Counted from the stretch's first letter, positions 17,510 through 26,800 are shown. The stretch is DNA of 64,000 nucleotides from Gemmiger formicilis (GCF_900167555.1 NZ_FUYF01000005.1:62001-126000), one strand, 5' to 3'. The notes: generated by a model not told the origin, from the letters alone. Translations and numbers: made by a program.

Positions 17510-18373
17510 TCAATTCCAACGGCGGCGTTCCAACGCCTGCCCGGTCAGGAAGAGGAACAGCCCGATGACCGACAGATAGTACACGATGGCCGGGATGCTG
17601 AACATACCGCCCACAATGTCCTGGAACGGGTCAAACAGCGCCAGCGCGGACAGCACCGCGTTGAAGGCCGTCAGCAGCCACGCCGGGCGCAGCCGGAACA
17701 GAATGAACAGCACGACAGCCCCCACGCAGAACACCGTGACGCCCGCGGTCAGCCGCTTGCAGATAACGCCGACGAGAATCGACGCGATGAGCACGACGAC
17801 CATAAAAGCAATGAATGCCAGCAGATTGCCGGTGGTGAACATGGTCTGGATGCCGTCCATAATGTAGGCAACAAGCAGTGCGCCGAAGGTGGCGAGGTAG
17901 GCTAAGATCTGGTTCTCGGTCAGGGCCGAGATCCAGGTGCCGACGGCCAGGCAGGCGCTGCCCAGCAGCAGGTAGCCAAGCACGGCACTGTACGCCGCAA
18001 CGAGCGAGACCGTGCCGAACGCCTTTAAAATCAGCGGCATGAGCACGGCGGCGGCCAGCGGAAGGGCAAAGACCGCGACCTCGGCCAGAAACTTACCGCC
18101 CACGATGGCCGGGATGCTGACCGGACTGGTCAGCAGCAGCTGGTCGGTGCGGTTCTTGCGCTCCTCCGCAAAGCTGCGCATACTGATGGCCGGCAGCAGG
18201 AAAAGCAAAATCATCGTCATGGTGTAGAGCACCGACGCAAAGTCCGACGAGGCGTAGAGCAGGTTGCGGTTGGTGTAGTACAGCCCCAGGAAGAAAAGGC
18301 TTACGGCAGCAACGACCCAGCCGATCATGCCGGTAAAGTAGCTTTTGACCTCGCGTTTAAAGATTGCTTTCAT
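17510..18373 (-). CDS. ABC-2 type permease (GldF-like)
   Basis: 287 residues with about six membrane helices and a start (MKAIFKREVKSYFTGMIGWV) typical of the GldF branch of ABC-2 permeases. The segment RSFAEERKNRTDQLLLTSPVS is the conserved cytoplasmic loop of this branch. It overlaps the ATPase gene by 17 bases, indicating translational coupling. Substrate unknown. Confidence 0.9.
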   Translation of the reverse strand: MKAIFKREVKSYFTGMIGWVVAAVSLFFLGLYYTNRNLLYASSDFASVLYTMTMILLFLLPAISMRSFAEERKNRTDQLLLTSPVSIPAIVGGKFLAEVAVFALPLAAAVLMPLILKAFGTVSLVAAYSAVLGYLLLGSACLAVGTWISALTENQILAYLATFGALLVAYIMDGIQTMFTTGNLLAFIAFMVVVLIASILVGVICKRLTAGVTVFCVGAVVLFILFRLRPAWLLTAFNAVLSALALFDPFQDIVGGMFSIPAIVYYLSVIGLFLFLTGQALERRRWN

Positions 18374-19397
18374 CGCTGTCCGCCTCCTTTTCGTTTTCTT
18401 CTGCGGCGGCTTCCGCAGGGGGATTTTCGGCGGGGGCAGCGTCGCTTTCCGGCTTGCCGCTCTCGGGTGTCTCGGTCAATTGCAGGAATACATCCTCCAG
18501 GCTCATCGTCTCGGCGCTCAGGCTCAGCACCGGGCAGCCCGCCTGAGCCAGCGCCAGCGAGAGCGCACCGCGCAGGTCAGTACCCGCCGTGCTGACGGCG
18601 GTGAAGCTGACCTCGCCGCCCTTCTCGTCGGTGACACGCAGGTCGGTCAGGCCGGGCACCTTGCCTGCAGCGGCCACAACGGCCTCGCGGCTGCCCTGTG
18701 CCGTGGCGGTGATCGTGCCCTTGGCTGTCAGCTGGGCGGCCAGCTCCTCCGGTGTGCCCTGCGCCACGAGCCTGCCGTGGGCAATGATGAGCACCCGGTC
18801 ACAGACGGTCTGGACCTCACTCAAAATATGGCTGGACAGGATGACCGTGTGGGTCTTGCCCAGGTCGCGGATGAGGGAGCGGATCTCGATCATCTGCGCC
18901 GGGTCCAGGCCGACGGTGGGCTCATCCAGAATGATGATCTTCGGCGTGCCGAGCAGCGCAGCGGCAATACCCACACGCTGACGGTAGCCCTTGGACAGGT
19001 TGCGGATCAGGCGCTGCTCCATGCCCTGCAGGCCCGCGCGGGCCGCGGCGTGCTCCACTGCGGCGGCACGATCCGCCTTTTTGCGGGTGCCCTTCAGCTC
19101 GGCAACGAACAGCAGATACTCCTGCACGGTCATCTCCTGATACAGCGGCGGCAGCTCCGGCAGATAGCCGATGCAGGCCTTGGCCGCGGCGGGCTCGTCG
19201 GCGATGTCATGGCCGTCGATTTTGACCGTGCCGTCCGTGGCCGAAATGTAGCCGGTAATAATGTTCATGGTGGTCGACTTGCCCGCACCGTTGGGGCCGA
19301 GCAGGCCGTAGATGCCGCCATCCTCCACGGTGAAGCTGATGTCGTCCACCGCGGTGTGGCTGCCGTAGCGCTTTGTCAGATGCTCTACTTCGATCAA
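18357..19397 (-). CDS. ABC transporter ATP-binding protein (GldA-like)
   Basis: 346 residues. Walker A GPNGAGKST (about residues 36-44), signature LSKGYRQRVG, Walker B IIILDEPTVGLDP and the switch histidine in ILSSHIL are all present, followed by a regulatory C-terminal region and an acidic, proline-rich tail ending EADSDESNL. The TTG at 19397 is preferred, because AAGGGGAG lies eight bases before it and the protein then begins (M)IEVEHLTKRYG like its relatives; ATG at 19418 is the alternative. First gene of the operon with permease, GldG-like and DUF4340 proteins. Confidence 0.9.
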   Translation of the reverse strand: MIEVEHLTKRYGSHTAVDDISFTVEDGGIYGLLGPNGAGKSTTMNIITGYISATDGTVKIDGHDIADEPAAAKACIGYLPELPPLYQEMTVQEYLLFVAELKGTRKKADRAAAVEHAAARAGLQGMEQRLIRNLSKGYRQRVGIAAALLGTPKIIILDEPTVGLDPAQMIEIRSLIRDLGKTHTVILSSHILSEVQTVCDRVLIIAHGRLVAQGTPEELAAQLTAKGTITATAQGSREAVVAAAGKVPGLTDLRVTDEKGGEVSFTAVSTAGTDLRGALSLALAQAGCPVLSLSAETMSLEDVFLQLTETPESGKPESDAAPAENPPAEAAAEENEKEADSDESNL

Positions 19398-19506
19398 AGT
19401 GCGCACTCCCCTTTTCATTTCATAATGTCTTTTATTATAGTGATAAATTGTGATAATTTTGCGACAATGGTTTGAAGAAGTGTGAAATCGTGCGCGGGGC
19501 TTTGCC

Positions 19507-19552
19507 AAAAAACGCCGCGGAAACAGGAGCAGCTCCCGTTTCCGCGGCGTTT
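19507..19552 (-). terminator. Intrinsic terminator of the DUF975 gene
   Basis: A 20-bp stem with one mismatch (19511-19530 with 19533-19552) is followed on the minus strand by a run of T. It separates the DUF975 gene from the ABC operon downstream. Confidence 0.85.
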
Positions 19553-19569
19553 CGCGGGTTTATTCTGAA

Positions 19570-20349
19570 TCAGAAGTCCATGTCGTTGGGGTAGGTATCA
19601 TGCCGCACAAAGCCGCCGAGCTCGTCGGTAGTCGTCATGCCCATGGCCAGTGCCTTGCTGCGCATGGCGGCATAAAATTCCGCGTAGGTCGCCTGCATGT
19701 ACGGTTCCAAAAAGAAGCCGCCGATGCCGAAGGTGAACACGCAGAGCAGCAGCCAGCCAAAGAAGGACAGCTTGAGGATGAAGAAGTTCCACTTCTCGCC
19801 CTCCATCATCTCCTTGCTCAGTTCCATAGCGCGGGTGGCGGACATATAGGGGTTTTCGGCCAGCAGGTAGGGCACCAGCTCATAGCAATACTCCCAGTAA
19901 ATGCCCGGCACAATGAGCAACAGGAAGCCCAGCGCGATTTTCAGGTCGGTAAGCAACTGCACCACGATGGGGTTGCCGTAGGGGCGGCGGAAGGCGCTGA
20001 CGACGGTGGAGACGGGCGTCAGGGACTGGCGGCTCTCCATAAAATAGCGGCAGCGGCCGACGTTGAGCGGGTAGACGACAAAGAGTGCCCAGCAAAGCGC
20101 GGCAATAGAGCCGATGAGCATACCGACGAAGATCGCCCCCAGCATACTGTCGGGGATACTGTTGATGATGTCATAGGCCGTCGTGTCGTCCGTAACAGTG
20201 CTGACAGCCTGCCGCGCCGCATTGCCGCTGTTGGCCCCTGCCCCGCCCAGCCCTACAAAGCTGAGCACCAGACAGATCCAGAAGGAACGCCAGTAGCGTC
20301 CCTGCAGGGCCTGCTTGGCGTTGGTTTTTAAAAGTTCACGTGTCCACAT
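19570..20349 (-). CDS. DUF975 family integral membrane protein
   Basis: 259 residues beginning MWTRELLKTNAKQALQGRYW, the DUF975 N terminus (W-x-R-x-x-L-K-x-x-A-K), followed by about five membrane helices and ending in the family motif PYMQATYAEFYAAMR. The gene is common in gut Firmicutes and its function is unknown. GGAGGTGACC precedes the ATG. It is a single gene with a 170-base leader that holds a GCAAAAC/GTTTTGC hairpin near 20470. Confidence 0.85.
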   Translation of the reverse strand: MWTRELLKTNAKQALQGRYWRSFWICLVLSFVGLGGAGANSGNAARQAVSTVTDDTTAYDIINSIPDSMLGAIFVGMLIGSIAALCWALFVVYPLNVGRCRYFMESRQSLTPVSTVVSAFRRPYGNPIVVQLLTDLKIALGFLLLIVPGIYWEYCYELVPYLLAENPYMSATRAMELSKEMMEGEKWNFFILKLSFFGWLLLCVFTFGIGGFFLEPYMQATYAEFYAAMRSKALAMGMTTTDELGGFVRHDTYPNDMDF

Positions 20350-20519
20350 AGTGGGTCACCTCCATAATTCATGCTTTAGGGATGGGCAAAGCTCCGATTT
20401 GTTCTCGAGGGCGTACAGCATATAGTTGTGTTCGGCTTGTCTTTTCATCTATATACTGCATTTTGATTTCGCAAAACATGCGTTTTGCTCACGGTTGCAT
20501 GCTTTTACTATATGCTTTT

Positions 20520-20547
20520 ATTATAACAGCTTATGGCGCAAATGCAA
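20520..20547 (-). promoter_or_regulatory. Promoter of the DUF975 gene
   Basis: TTGCAT (20542-20547) and TATAAT (20520-20525) separated by 16 bases on the minus strand; the leader to the start codon is about 165 bases. Confidence 0.75.
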
Positions 20548-20638
20548 GTTTTGGCGCGGCGCGTTTTGACGTTTTTGCGCAGTTTTTGCTCATGTTCACA
20601 AAAATATAAAAAAGTTTGGCATTTTTTGCGGAAAACGC

Positions 20639-20667
20639 TTGACATTTGTTTGCGGTTTGGCTATAAT
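20639..20667 (+). promoter_or_regulatory. Consensus promoter of tRNA-Leu copy 1
   Basis: A perfect TTGACA (20639-20644) and TATAAT (20662-20667) with a 17-base spacer lie 42 bases before the tRNA. Confidence 0.95.
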
Positions 20668-20709
20668 AATACACGTCGTCAGGGCCACGGCCCACGACGA
20701 AAAGAATAT

Positions 20710-20796
20710 GCGGATGTGGCGGAACTGGCAGACGCGCTAGATTCAGGTTCTAGTTCCCTTAAAAGAGTGTGGGTTCAAATCCCTTCATCCGCACCA
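20710..20796 (+). tRNA. tRNA-Leu (anticodon CAG)
   Basis: 87 bases including an encoded CCA end. The acceptor arms GCGGATG and CATCCGC pair perfectly, the anticodon stem CTAGA/TCTAG encloses loop TTCAGGT with anticodon CAG, the T arm GTGGGTTCAAATCCC is standard apart from a stem mismatch, and the long variable arm is that of a class II leucine tRNA. It reads CUG codons. Confidence 0.95.
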
Positions 20797-20797
20797 A

Positions 20798-20830
20798 AAT
20801 CCTCGAACGTTTGTTCGGGGATTTTTTGTT
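20798..20830 (+). terminator. Terminator of tRNA-Leu copy 1
   Basis: AATCCTCGAAC (20798-20808) pairs with GTTCGGGGATT (20813-20823) with one G-U pair, followed by TTTTTGTTTT. Confidence 0.9.
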
Positions 20831-20907
20831 TTAGTGATTTGTTTGGGATGACAAGCATCGCCCCCTGCGGCACCGGCGGTTCGCGCTTTTCCGCTATAGA
20901 TACACCA

Positions 20908-20940
20908 ACAGCCCCGGTTCTGCACTGGAACCGGGGCTGT
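20908..20940 (-). terminator. Probable 3' hairpin of the symporter gene
   Basis: A perfect 13-bp stem (20908-20920 with 20928-20940) lies 18 bases after the stop codon of the minus-strand symporter gene. No strong T run follows, so it is a weak or Rho-assisted terminator, or a stabilising hairpin. Confidence 0.55.
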
Positions 20941-20957
20941 ACGATTTTACATTAACT

Positions 20958-22214
20958 TTATGCCATGAAATCCGGCAGGGGCTTGCCCTCCTTCAGCCAT
21001 TGGTGATACTCGGCGGTAGCGGCAAACTCAACGTCGCCAGCGGAGTTCAGCGCTGTCTCGACCGAATCCTGGATAACACCAATGATAAAGCCGACACCAA
21101 CGACCTGCATCGCAATGTCATTGGAGATGCCGAACAGCGAGCAGGCCATAGGGATCAGCAGCAGCGAACCGCCCGCAACGCCGGAGGCACCGCACGCGCC
21201 CAGTGCCGACATGATGGACAGCAGGATGGCGGCGGGCAAAGAGACCTCCATGCCCAGCGTGTTGGCCGCAGCCAGCGTCATGATCGTGATGGTGATGGCC
21301 GCGCCGTCCATGTTGATAGTCGCACCAAGCGGAATAGAGACGGAGTAGATGTCCTTATCCAGGCCGAGCTTCTCACACAGAGACATATTGACCGGGATGT
21401 TGGCCGCGGAACTGCGGGTAAAAAAGGCGGTCAGGCCGCTCTCACGCAGACAGCGAAGCACCAGCGGGTACGGGTTGCGGTGCAGATAGATGAAGATGAT
21501 CAGCGGATTGATGACCAGCGCCATCAGCAGCATAGTGCCGACCAGCAAAAGCAGCAGGCGGCCATACTGAGTGAAGATAGACAGGCCGTTGTCCGACACA
21601 CTGGCGAAAACCAGTCCCATGATGCCGAACGGTGCCAGGTTGATGATCCAGCGCACGATGGTGGAGACCGCGTCCGCAGTGTTGGCCATAAAGTTCTTAG
21701 TCGTGTCACTTCCCAGGCGCTTCATCGCCAAGCCGAACAGGCAGGCCCACATCAGGATGCCGATGTAGTTGCCGTTCATGATCGACGCCACCGGGTTGGA
21801 AACAATATTGGCCAGCAGCGTGTGCATGACGTCACCCAGACCCTGCGGCACAACGTCTGCCGTGGCGGCCTCGGCCAGAACCAGCGTCTGCGGGAACAGC
21901 TTGCTGGTCACCACGCTCAGCGCCGCGGCCACAAAGGTCGTCAGCATATACAGCCAGACAACGGTGCCGAAGCGGCGGTCCAGCTTGGAGGAACCCTGTG
22001 CCAGTGCGCTGGCAACGATGACGAAAACCAGCACCGGGGCAATGCCCTTCAACGCCCCGACAAACAGGCTGCCGAATTCTTCCAGCCATACGGCGCCGGG
22101 GCAGATCAGTGCCAGCGCCGCGCCGACAAGCAGACCGATGGCAATACGCAGGATCAAGCTGGTCTCGTTGTACTTGGCGGCCAGCGACTTGACCGCCTTG
22201 GTGAATTGATTCAT
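20958..22214 (-). CDS. sstT: Sodium:dicarboxylate-family symporter, SstT-like serine/threonine transporter
   Basis: 418 residues, close to the 414 of E. coli SstT. It belongs to the DAACS family: eight membrane helices, the re-entrant serine-rich segment seen as FTRSSAANIPVNM, the NMDGAA motif (ATINMDGAAI) that binds substrate and sodium, and the cation-site region GASGVAGGSLLLIPMACSLFG. The SstT type is favoured over glutamate transporters by the N terminus LAAKYNETSLILRIAIGLLVG. ATG at 22214 has AGGAGC five bases upstream; the longer frame is rejected. The gene sits between the two inverted tRNA-Leu cassettes. Confidence 0.9.
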   Translation of the reverse strand: MNQFTKAVKSLAAKYNETSLILRIAIGLLVGAALALICPGAVWLEEFGSLFVGALKGIAPVLVFVIVASALAQGSSKLDRRFGTVVWLYMLTTFVAAALSVVTSKLFPQTLVLAEAATADVVPQGLGDVMHTLLANIVSNPVASIMNGNYIGILMWACLFGLAMKRLGSDTTKNFMANTADAVSTIVRWIINLAPFGIMGLVFASVSDNGLSIFTQYGRLLLLLVGTMLLMALVINPLIIFIYLHRNPYPLVLRCLRESGLTAFFTRSSAANIPVNMSLCEKLGLDKDIYSVSIPLGATINMDGAAITITIMTLAAANTLGMEVSLPAAILLSIMSALGACGASGVAGGSLLLIPMACSLFGISNDIAMQVVGVGFIIGVIQDSVETALNSAGDVEFAATAEYHQWLKEGKPLPDFMA

Positions 22215-22312
22215 GTGAAGCTCCTCTTCCTTATTATAATAGTCGGGCACGTTTTGCAGGGTGTGCGCGCCGTTTGCAGCCGCCCGCACAGGCGGCTCGC
22301 GTGACAATCCAC

Positions 22313-22340
22313 ATTATAGCGCATCCCGTGCAGATTGCAA
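22313..22340 (-). promoter_or_regulatory. Promoter of the SstT-like gene
   Basis: TTGCAA (22335-22340) and TATAAT (22313-22318) with a 16-base spacer on the minus strand; the leader carries an AGCCGCC/GGCGGCT hairpin. The 200 bases further upstream hold only a palindromic repeat module (22548-22572). Confidence 0.8.
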
Positions 22341-22614
22341 GAGAAGTACAGCTGTAGTGCCTACAAAAACAGTCACTTTTGGTCGGTGCAACGCGGGAAA
22401 AAAATCGCAAAAAATGTTTTTGTGCGCGGGATAGGTGTATTTGTACCGCGTACATTTTGCAGTTGCATAGGGCATCACGCCTACAGCACCGCAGGGGTCA
22501 ATGCTCGCCAGCGCCCCGGGACGTTTGCAGTAATGGCAAGGCTCCGCGGGCGGATACGGAATCCGCCCCTACGGTGCGGGGGACGATGCTTGTCATCCCA
22601 AACAAATCACTAAA

Positions 22615-22646
22615 ACAAAAAATCCTCGAACAAACGTTCGAGGATT
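22615..22646 (-). terminator. Terminator of tRNA-Leu copy 2
   Basis: A perfect 11-bp stem (22621-22631 with 22636-22646) and a run of T on the minus strand directly follow the CCA end. Confidence 0.9.
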
Positions 22647-22647
22647 T

Positions 22648-22734
22648 TGGTGCGGATGAAGGGATTTGAACCCACACTCTTTTAAGGGAACTAGAACCTG
22701 AATCTAGCGCGTCTGCCAGTTCCGCCACATCCGC
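22648..22734 (-). tRNA. tRNA-Leu (anticodon CAG), second copy
   Basis: The 87-base sequence appears identical to the copy at 20710-20796, with the same CAG anticodon, long variable arm and encoded CCA. Confidence 0.95.
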
Positions 22735-22776
22735 ATATTCTTTTCGCCGTGGGCCGTGGCCCTGACGACGTGTATT

Positions 22777-22805
22777 ATTATAACGGCTGGCAGAAGAAAT
22801 GTCAA
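22777..22805 (-). promoter_or_regulatory. Consensus promoter of tRNA-Leu copy 2
   Basis: TTGACA (22800-22805) and TATAAT (22777-22782) with a 17-base spacer whose sequence differs from that of copy 1. Confidence 0.95.
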
Positions 22806-22840
22806 GCGATTTTTTGAGAAAAATGCTGCTTTTTTCAACG

Positions 22841-22880
22841 AAAAATGCGGTCCTCCGCTTTTTGACGAAAGACCGCATTT
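22841..22880 (-). terminator. Terminator of the glycogen operon
   Basis: AAATGCGGTC (22843-22852) pairs with GACCGCATTT (22871-22880); T residues follow on the minus strand. It begins ten bases after the glgA stop codon. Confidence 0.8.
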
Positions 22881-22890
22881 TATGAAAAGA

Positions 22891-24309
22891 TTACCAGAGG
22901 TTGACGACCTCGTTGTACAGGCCCTCGTAGCTCTTGGCGGAGTTGGACCAGCTGAAGTCACACTCCATGGCGCGCTTGACCAGCACGGGCCAGCCGTCCT
23001 TCTGCCAATAGCCTTCCTTGGCGCGCCAGCAGGCCTCATACAGCTCATGGGCGTTGTAGTTGGCAAAGGTAAAGCCGTTGCCGTAGCCGTCGCCGGAGTC
23101 GCGGATAGAGTCCTTCAGGCCGCCGGTCTCGCGGATGACGGGGATCGTGCCGTAGCGGCAGGAGACCATCTGAGCCAGGCCGCAGGGCTCGGAGCGGGAC
23201 GGCATCAGGAAGATGTCGGCACCGGCGTAGATCTGCTGTGCCAGCTTGGCGTTGAAGCCGATGTAGACACCGACGCGGCCCGGGTTGCGTGCGCACAGCT
23301 CGTTGAAGAAGTTCTCATACTGGGCCTCGCCGGAGCCGAGGATGACCAGCTCGATGCCCTGCTGCAGCAGACCCTCGGCGATGGCCTGAACCAGGTCAAC
23401 GCCCTTGTGGCCAACCAGACGGGTGACCATAGCCATGACCGGGCTGCCGTCCTTATGCAGGCCAAACTCGTCCTGCAGGGCCTCTTTGCAGACAGCCTTG
23501 CCCTCCTGGAAGGTCTCGGCGTCGTAGTTTTTGGCAATGTCAGGGTCGGTGGCAGGGTTAAAGACATCGACGTCAATACCGTTCAGAATGCCGCACAGTT
23601 TATACTGCTTCTGGCGCAGCAAGCCGTCCAGACCGTGGCTGAACCACGGGTCGAGGATCTCCTGCGCGTAGGTCGGGCTGACGGTGGTGACCTTGTCTGC
23701 ACACTCGATGGCGCCCTTCATGAAGTTGGCGCAGCCGTCATACTCCACAACATGGGCGTCACGTGCGCCGATGCCGCAGGTATCCTCGAGAATATCCAGA
23801 CCATACTTGCCCTGGTAGGCAATGTTGTGGATCGTGAACACCGTCTTGATGCGGCTGAACTTATCCAGATGGCGGTAGTACAGGTTCAGGTAGACGGGCG
23901 TCAGTGCGGTCTGCCAGTCATTGCAGTTGATGATGTCCGGCTCAAAGTCGGTGTAGAACAGCATCTCCAGAATGGCGCGGGAGAAGAACGCGAAACGCTC
24001 GCCGTCGTCATAGAAGCCGTACAGGCCGCTGCGCTTGAAGTAATACTCGTTGTCGATGAAGTAAAAGACAACGCCGTCGCGCTCGGCCTTGAACAGGCCG
24101 CAGTACTGGCTGCGCCAGCCCACGGGGACGCTGAAGTTGGTGACATAGGTCAGCGTATCCTTGAATTTCAGGTCGCCGTACAGCGGCATAACGACGCGGG
24201 CGTCGATGCCGTCGCGGACCAGCGCCTTGGGCAGAGCGCCCGCAACATCGGCCAGGCCGCCGGACTTGGCAAAGGGTGCAGCCTCGCTGGCTGCGTACAG
24301 GATTTTCAT
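22891..24309 (-). CDS. glgA: Glycogen synthase (ADP-glucose, GT5)
   Basis: 472 residues starting MKILYAASEAAPFAKSGGLADV, with the ADP-glucose-binding KSGGL motif at residues 15-19. Further family segments include NCNDWQTALTPVYL, HNIAYQGKYGLDIL and the C-terminal donor site MPSRSEPCGLAQMVSCRYG. It adds glucose from ADP-glucose to the non-reducing ends of alpha-1,4-glucan. The ATG at 24309 has GGAGG five bases upstream. It ends the glgB-glgC-glgD-glgA operon; a 149-base gap to glgD carries a CCCCGCCAGC/GCTGGCACTGGGG hairpin that could tune its expression. Confidence 0.97.
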   Translation of the reverse strand: MKILYAASEAAPFAKSGGLADVAGALPKALVRDGIDARVVMPLYGDLKFKDTLTYVTNFSVPVGWRSQYCGLFKAERDGVVFYFIDNEYYFKRSGLYGFYDDGERFAFFSRAILEMLFYTDFEPDIINCNDWQTALTPVYLNLYYRHLDKFSRIKTVFTIHNIAYQGKYGLDILEDTCGIGARDAHVVEYDGCANFMKGAIECADKVTTVSPTYAQEILDPWFSHGLDGLLRQKQYKLCGILNGIDVDVFNPATDPDIAKNYDAETFQEGKAVCKEALQDEFGLHKDGSPVMAMVTRLVGHKGVDLVQAIAEGLLQQGIELVILGSGEAQYENFFNELCARNPGRVGVYIGFNAKLAQQIYAGADIFLMPSRSEPCGLAQMVSCRYGTIPVIRETGGLKDSIRDSGDGYGNGFTFANYNAHELYEACWRAKEGYWQKDGWPVLVKRAMECDFSWSNSAKSYEGLYNEVVNLW

Positions 24310-24458
24310 AAGCACCTCCGTGCGAGTTTCACAAAATGAGGGCGAGGGAAAGTCTGGCTCTCCCCCGCCCTCTCATCAAAGTCGTCTCCGGGGAGAGGGA
24401 GTTCGACCTCTATGAGCGTTATGTCTCCCCAGTGCCAGCGTTTTGCTGGCGGGGTATT

Positions 24459-25583
24459 TTATACGCTGTGGCCCTTGGCGACAAACACCGGGAAGGTGTC
24501 GGTGCCGGTCAGCTTCTTGTCCTCGGTGATGTGGACGTTCTTGTCGGTGACGACGTACTCCACATTGCAGTTCGGCTCAACAACGGTATCCTGCATCAGG
24601 ACGCAGTTCTTGACAACAGCGCCCTTCTTGATCTTGCAGCCGCGGAACAGCACGCTGTTCTCAACGGAGCCCTCGATGACGCAGCCGTCAGCCAGCAGGC
24701 TGTTCTTGACAGAGCTGCCCTCCAGGTAGCGGGTCGGGTTATCGTCACGAATCTTCGTGTAGATGGGCGCGGGTCCGAACAGGGCGTCCATGCTGCCTTC
24801 CTGGAGCAGACGCATATTCTCGTCGAAGTAGCTCTTCATGTCGGAGACGCGGGCGACATAGCCGTCGAACCGGTAGGCATGGACGTTCAGCAGCTTGAGG
24901 TTGCGGGCCAGGATGTCGCGCTCGAAGTAGACGAGGCCGCGGACGGAGGCATCGTGGATCAGGTGGATCAGGCTCTCGCGCTCAATGACATAGATGTTCA
25001 TGGCGAGGTTCTGCTCACCGATGCGGTAGTCGTTGGACAGAATCTCAACAACGCGGTCATTGTCATCCAGACGGATGGTGTAGTTATCACTGCGGGCACC
25101 CTCGGGGATGGCGGCGCGGTTGTAAACCATCGTGACGTCAGCGCCGGACTTGACATGAGCATCGATCAGCTTATTGAAGTCGAAGTTCATGGCAATGTAG
25201 GAGTCGGACAGGATGACGTAGCGCTCCTTCTGCGCCTCGAGCCAGTTCAGGATGCTGTCCAGTGCGTCCACACGACCGGAGTACAGCTTGACGCTGCGCT
25301 CGGCAAAGGGCGGGACGATATTCAGGCCGCCACGCTTACGGGTCAGGTCCCACTCACGGCCTGCGCCCAGGTGATCCATCAGAGAGTGGTAGTTTTTACG
25401 CACGATGACGGACACGTTGTCGATGCCGGCGTTGGCCATGCTGGACAGCGTGAAGTCGATCAGGCGGTAACGTCCGCCGAACGGGATGGAGGCCATGGAG
25501 CGCTCCGCCACCAGTTCGGGAACGAGGTTATCATACGTATTGGCGAAAATGACGCCGAGAGCATTCACATTGCTGTTTACCAT
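24459..25583 (-). CDS. glgD: ADP-glucose pyrophosphorylase regulatory subunit GlgD
   Basis: 374 residues related to GlgC but lacking the GGQGSRL nucleotide-binding loop: the start reads [18 protein letters not shown], as in GlgD of Bacillus and Clostridia. The sugar-nucleotide-transferase core ([19 protein letters not shown]) and C-terminal left-handed beta-helix repeats are kept. GlgD forms a heterotetramer with GlgC and raises its activity. The gene starts seven bases inside the end of glgC, so the two are translationally coupled. Confidence 0.95.
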   Translation of the reverse strand: MVNSNVNALGVIFANTYDNLVPELVAERSMASIPFGGRYRLIDFTLSSMANAGIDNVSVIVRKNYHSLMDHLGAGREWDLTRKRGGLNIVPPFAERSVKLYSGRVDALDSILNWLEAQKERYVILSDSYIAMNFDFNKLIDAHVKSGADVTMVYNRAAIPEGARSDNYTIRLDDNDRVVEILSNDYRIGEQNLAMNIYVIERESLIHLIHDASVRGLVYFERDILARNLKLLNVHAYRFDGYVARVSDMKSYFDENMRLLQEGSMDALFGPAPIYTKIRDDNPTRYLEGSSVKNSLLADGCVIEGSVENSVLFRGCKIKKGAVVKNCVLMQDTVVEPNCNVEYVVTDKNVHITEDKKLTGTDTFPVFVAKGHSV

Positions 25584-26800
25584 TGTTCCTCACCATCCTT
25601 TACATCGCTGGAGACCATTGCCTTGGGGCCAACCACTGCGCCCTTGCCGATGACGACGCCGGAGCCGACGGTGGCGACATCGCCGGGCTCGGCAATGTTC
25701 AGGCCGCCCTCGGGCATAGCGCCGACGGTTGCGCCCTCCTCGATCGTGACGTTCTCGGCCACGATGCAGTGCTTGACGGACGCACCGGCCTTGATGACCG
25801 TGCCGCCCATAACGACGGCTGCCTCGACCGTAGCGCCCTTCTCAACGACTGCGCCGGGGAACAGGATGGAATTATTGACCGTACCGTTGACCTTGCAGCC
25901 CTCGGAGATCATCGAGTTGGAGATGGTGGCGTCGCTGCCGATCTGCTGGCAGGGACGGCCCGTGTTGCGGGAGTAGATTTTCCAGTTCTCATCGAACAGG
26001 TTGATGCCGGAATGCTTTGGGTCCAGGACCTCCATGTTGGCCTGCCACAGGCTGGAGATCGTGCCGACGTCCTTCCAGTAGCCGCTGAAGTGGTACGCAT
26101 ACATACGGCGGCCATCCTTCAGCAGGTTGGGAATGACGTTCTTGCCAAAGTCGTTCTCGGAGTTGGGGTCAGCCTCGTCCTCACTCAGGTATTTCTTCAG
26201 GATGTCCCAGTTGAAGATGTAGATGCCCATGGAAGCCAGGTTGGACTTGGGCTCCTTCGGCTTTTCCTGGAAGGCGTTGATGCGGTCATCCTCATCGGTG
26301 ACCATCAGGCCGAAGCGGGATGCCTCGCTCCATGGCACCTCCATGACGGCGACGGAGAACTCTGCGTTCTTCTCCTTATGGAAGCGCAGGAAGTCAGAGT
26401 AATCCTGCTTGCAGATCTGGTCGCCGGACAGGATGATGACATACTTGGGGTCATAGCGGTCAATGAAGGACAGGTTCTGATAGATGGCGTTGGCCGTGCC
26501 CTTGTACCAGTCAGAGCCGGAAGCCTGCTGGTACGGCGGCAGAACGTGAACACCGCCGTGCAGGCGGTCAAGGTCCCACGGCTGGCCGTTGCCGATGTAC
26601 TCGTTCAGGACGAGGGGCTGATACTGGGTCAGGATGCCCACCGTGTCAATGTCAGAATTGACACAGTTGGACAGCGGGAAGTCGATGATACGATACTTTC
26701 CGCCAAACGGAACTGCCGGCTTGGCGAGCTTCTGGGTCAGCGCGTACAGACGCGAGCCCTGGCCGCCTGCCAGGATCATTGCGATCATTTCTTTAGCCAT
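25577..26800 (-). CDS. glgC: Glucose-1-phosphate adenylyltransferase catalytic subunit
   Basis: 407 residues. It makes ADP-glucose from ATP and glucose 1-phosphate, the committed step of glycogen synthesis. The catalytic loop [15 protein letters not shown] (residues 8-22), [20 protein letters not shown], the substrate motif [13 protein letters not shown] and the C-terminal beta-helix are all present. The ATG at 26800 ([10 protein letters not shown]) has AAGGGGAG seven bases upstream; an extension to 26845 has no site. Second gene of the operon. Confidence 0.97.
   Translation of the reverse strand: MAKEMIAMILAGGQGSRLYALTQKLAKPAVPFGGKYRIIDFPLSNCVNSDIDTVGILTQYQPLVLNEYIGNGQPWDLDRLHGGVHVLPPYQQASGSDWYKGTANAIYQNLSFIDRYDPKYVIILSGDQICKQDYSDFLRFHKEKNAEFSVAVMEVPWSEASRFGLMVTDEDDRINAFQEKPKEPKSNLASMGIYIFNWDILKKYLSEDEADPNSENDFGKNVIPNLLKDGRRMYAYHFSGYWKDVGTISSLWQANMEVLDPKHSGINLFDENWKIYSRNTGRPCQQIGSDATISNSMISEGCKVNGTVNNSILFPGAVVEKGATVEAAVVMGGTVIKAGASVKHCIVAENVTIEEGATVGAMPEGGLNIAEPGDVATVGSGVVIGKGAVVGPKAMVSSDVKDGEEQW

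Larger units (their letters stand above)
20662..20860 (+). repeat. Left arm of the inverted tRNA cassette
   Basis: From the -10 box to about 60 bases past the tRNA this segment is repeated nearly base for base, in inverted orientation, at 22582-22782. Differences seen are few (for example CCCACGACG against CCCACGGCG, and one base in the terminator stem). The promoter spacers just outside differ completely, marking the end of the duplicated unit. Confidence 0.9.
22582..22782 (-). repeat. Right arm of the inverted tRNA cassette
   Basis: Inverted copy of 20662-20860: -10 box, 5' flank, tRNA, terminator and the following TTAGTGATTTGTTTGGGATG segment match. The arms are about 1.7 kb apart. Confidence 0.9.

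Noticed and set aside
22335-22620. Small open frames between the symporter promoter and tRNA copy 2
   Set aside because: They run through repeat and tRNA terminator sequence and have no ribosome-binding site or family likeness.
20710-22734. Integrated mobile element using tRNA-Leu attachment sites
   Set aside because: The repeats are inverted full tRNA cassettes rather than direct att sites, and no integrase or cargo beyond one transporter is present.
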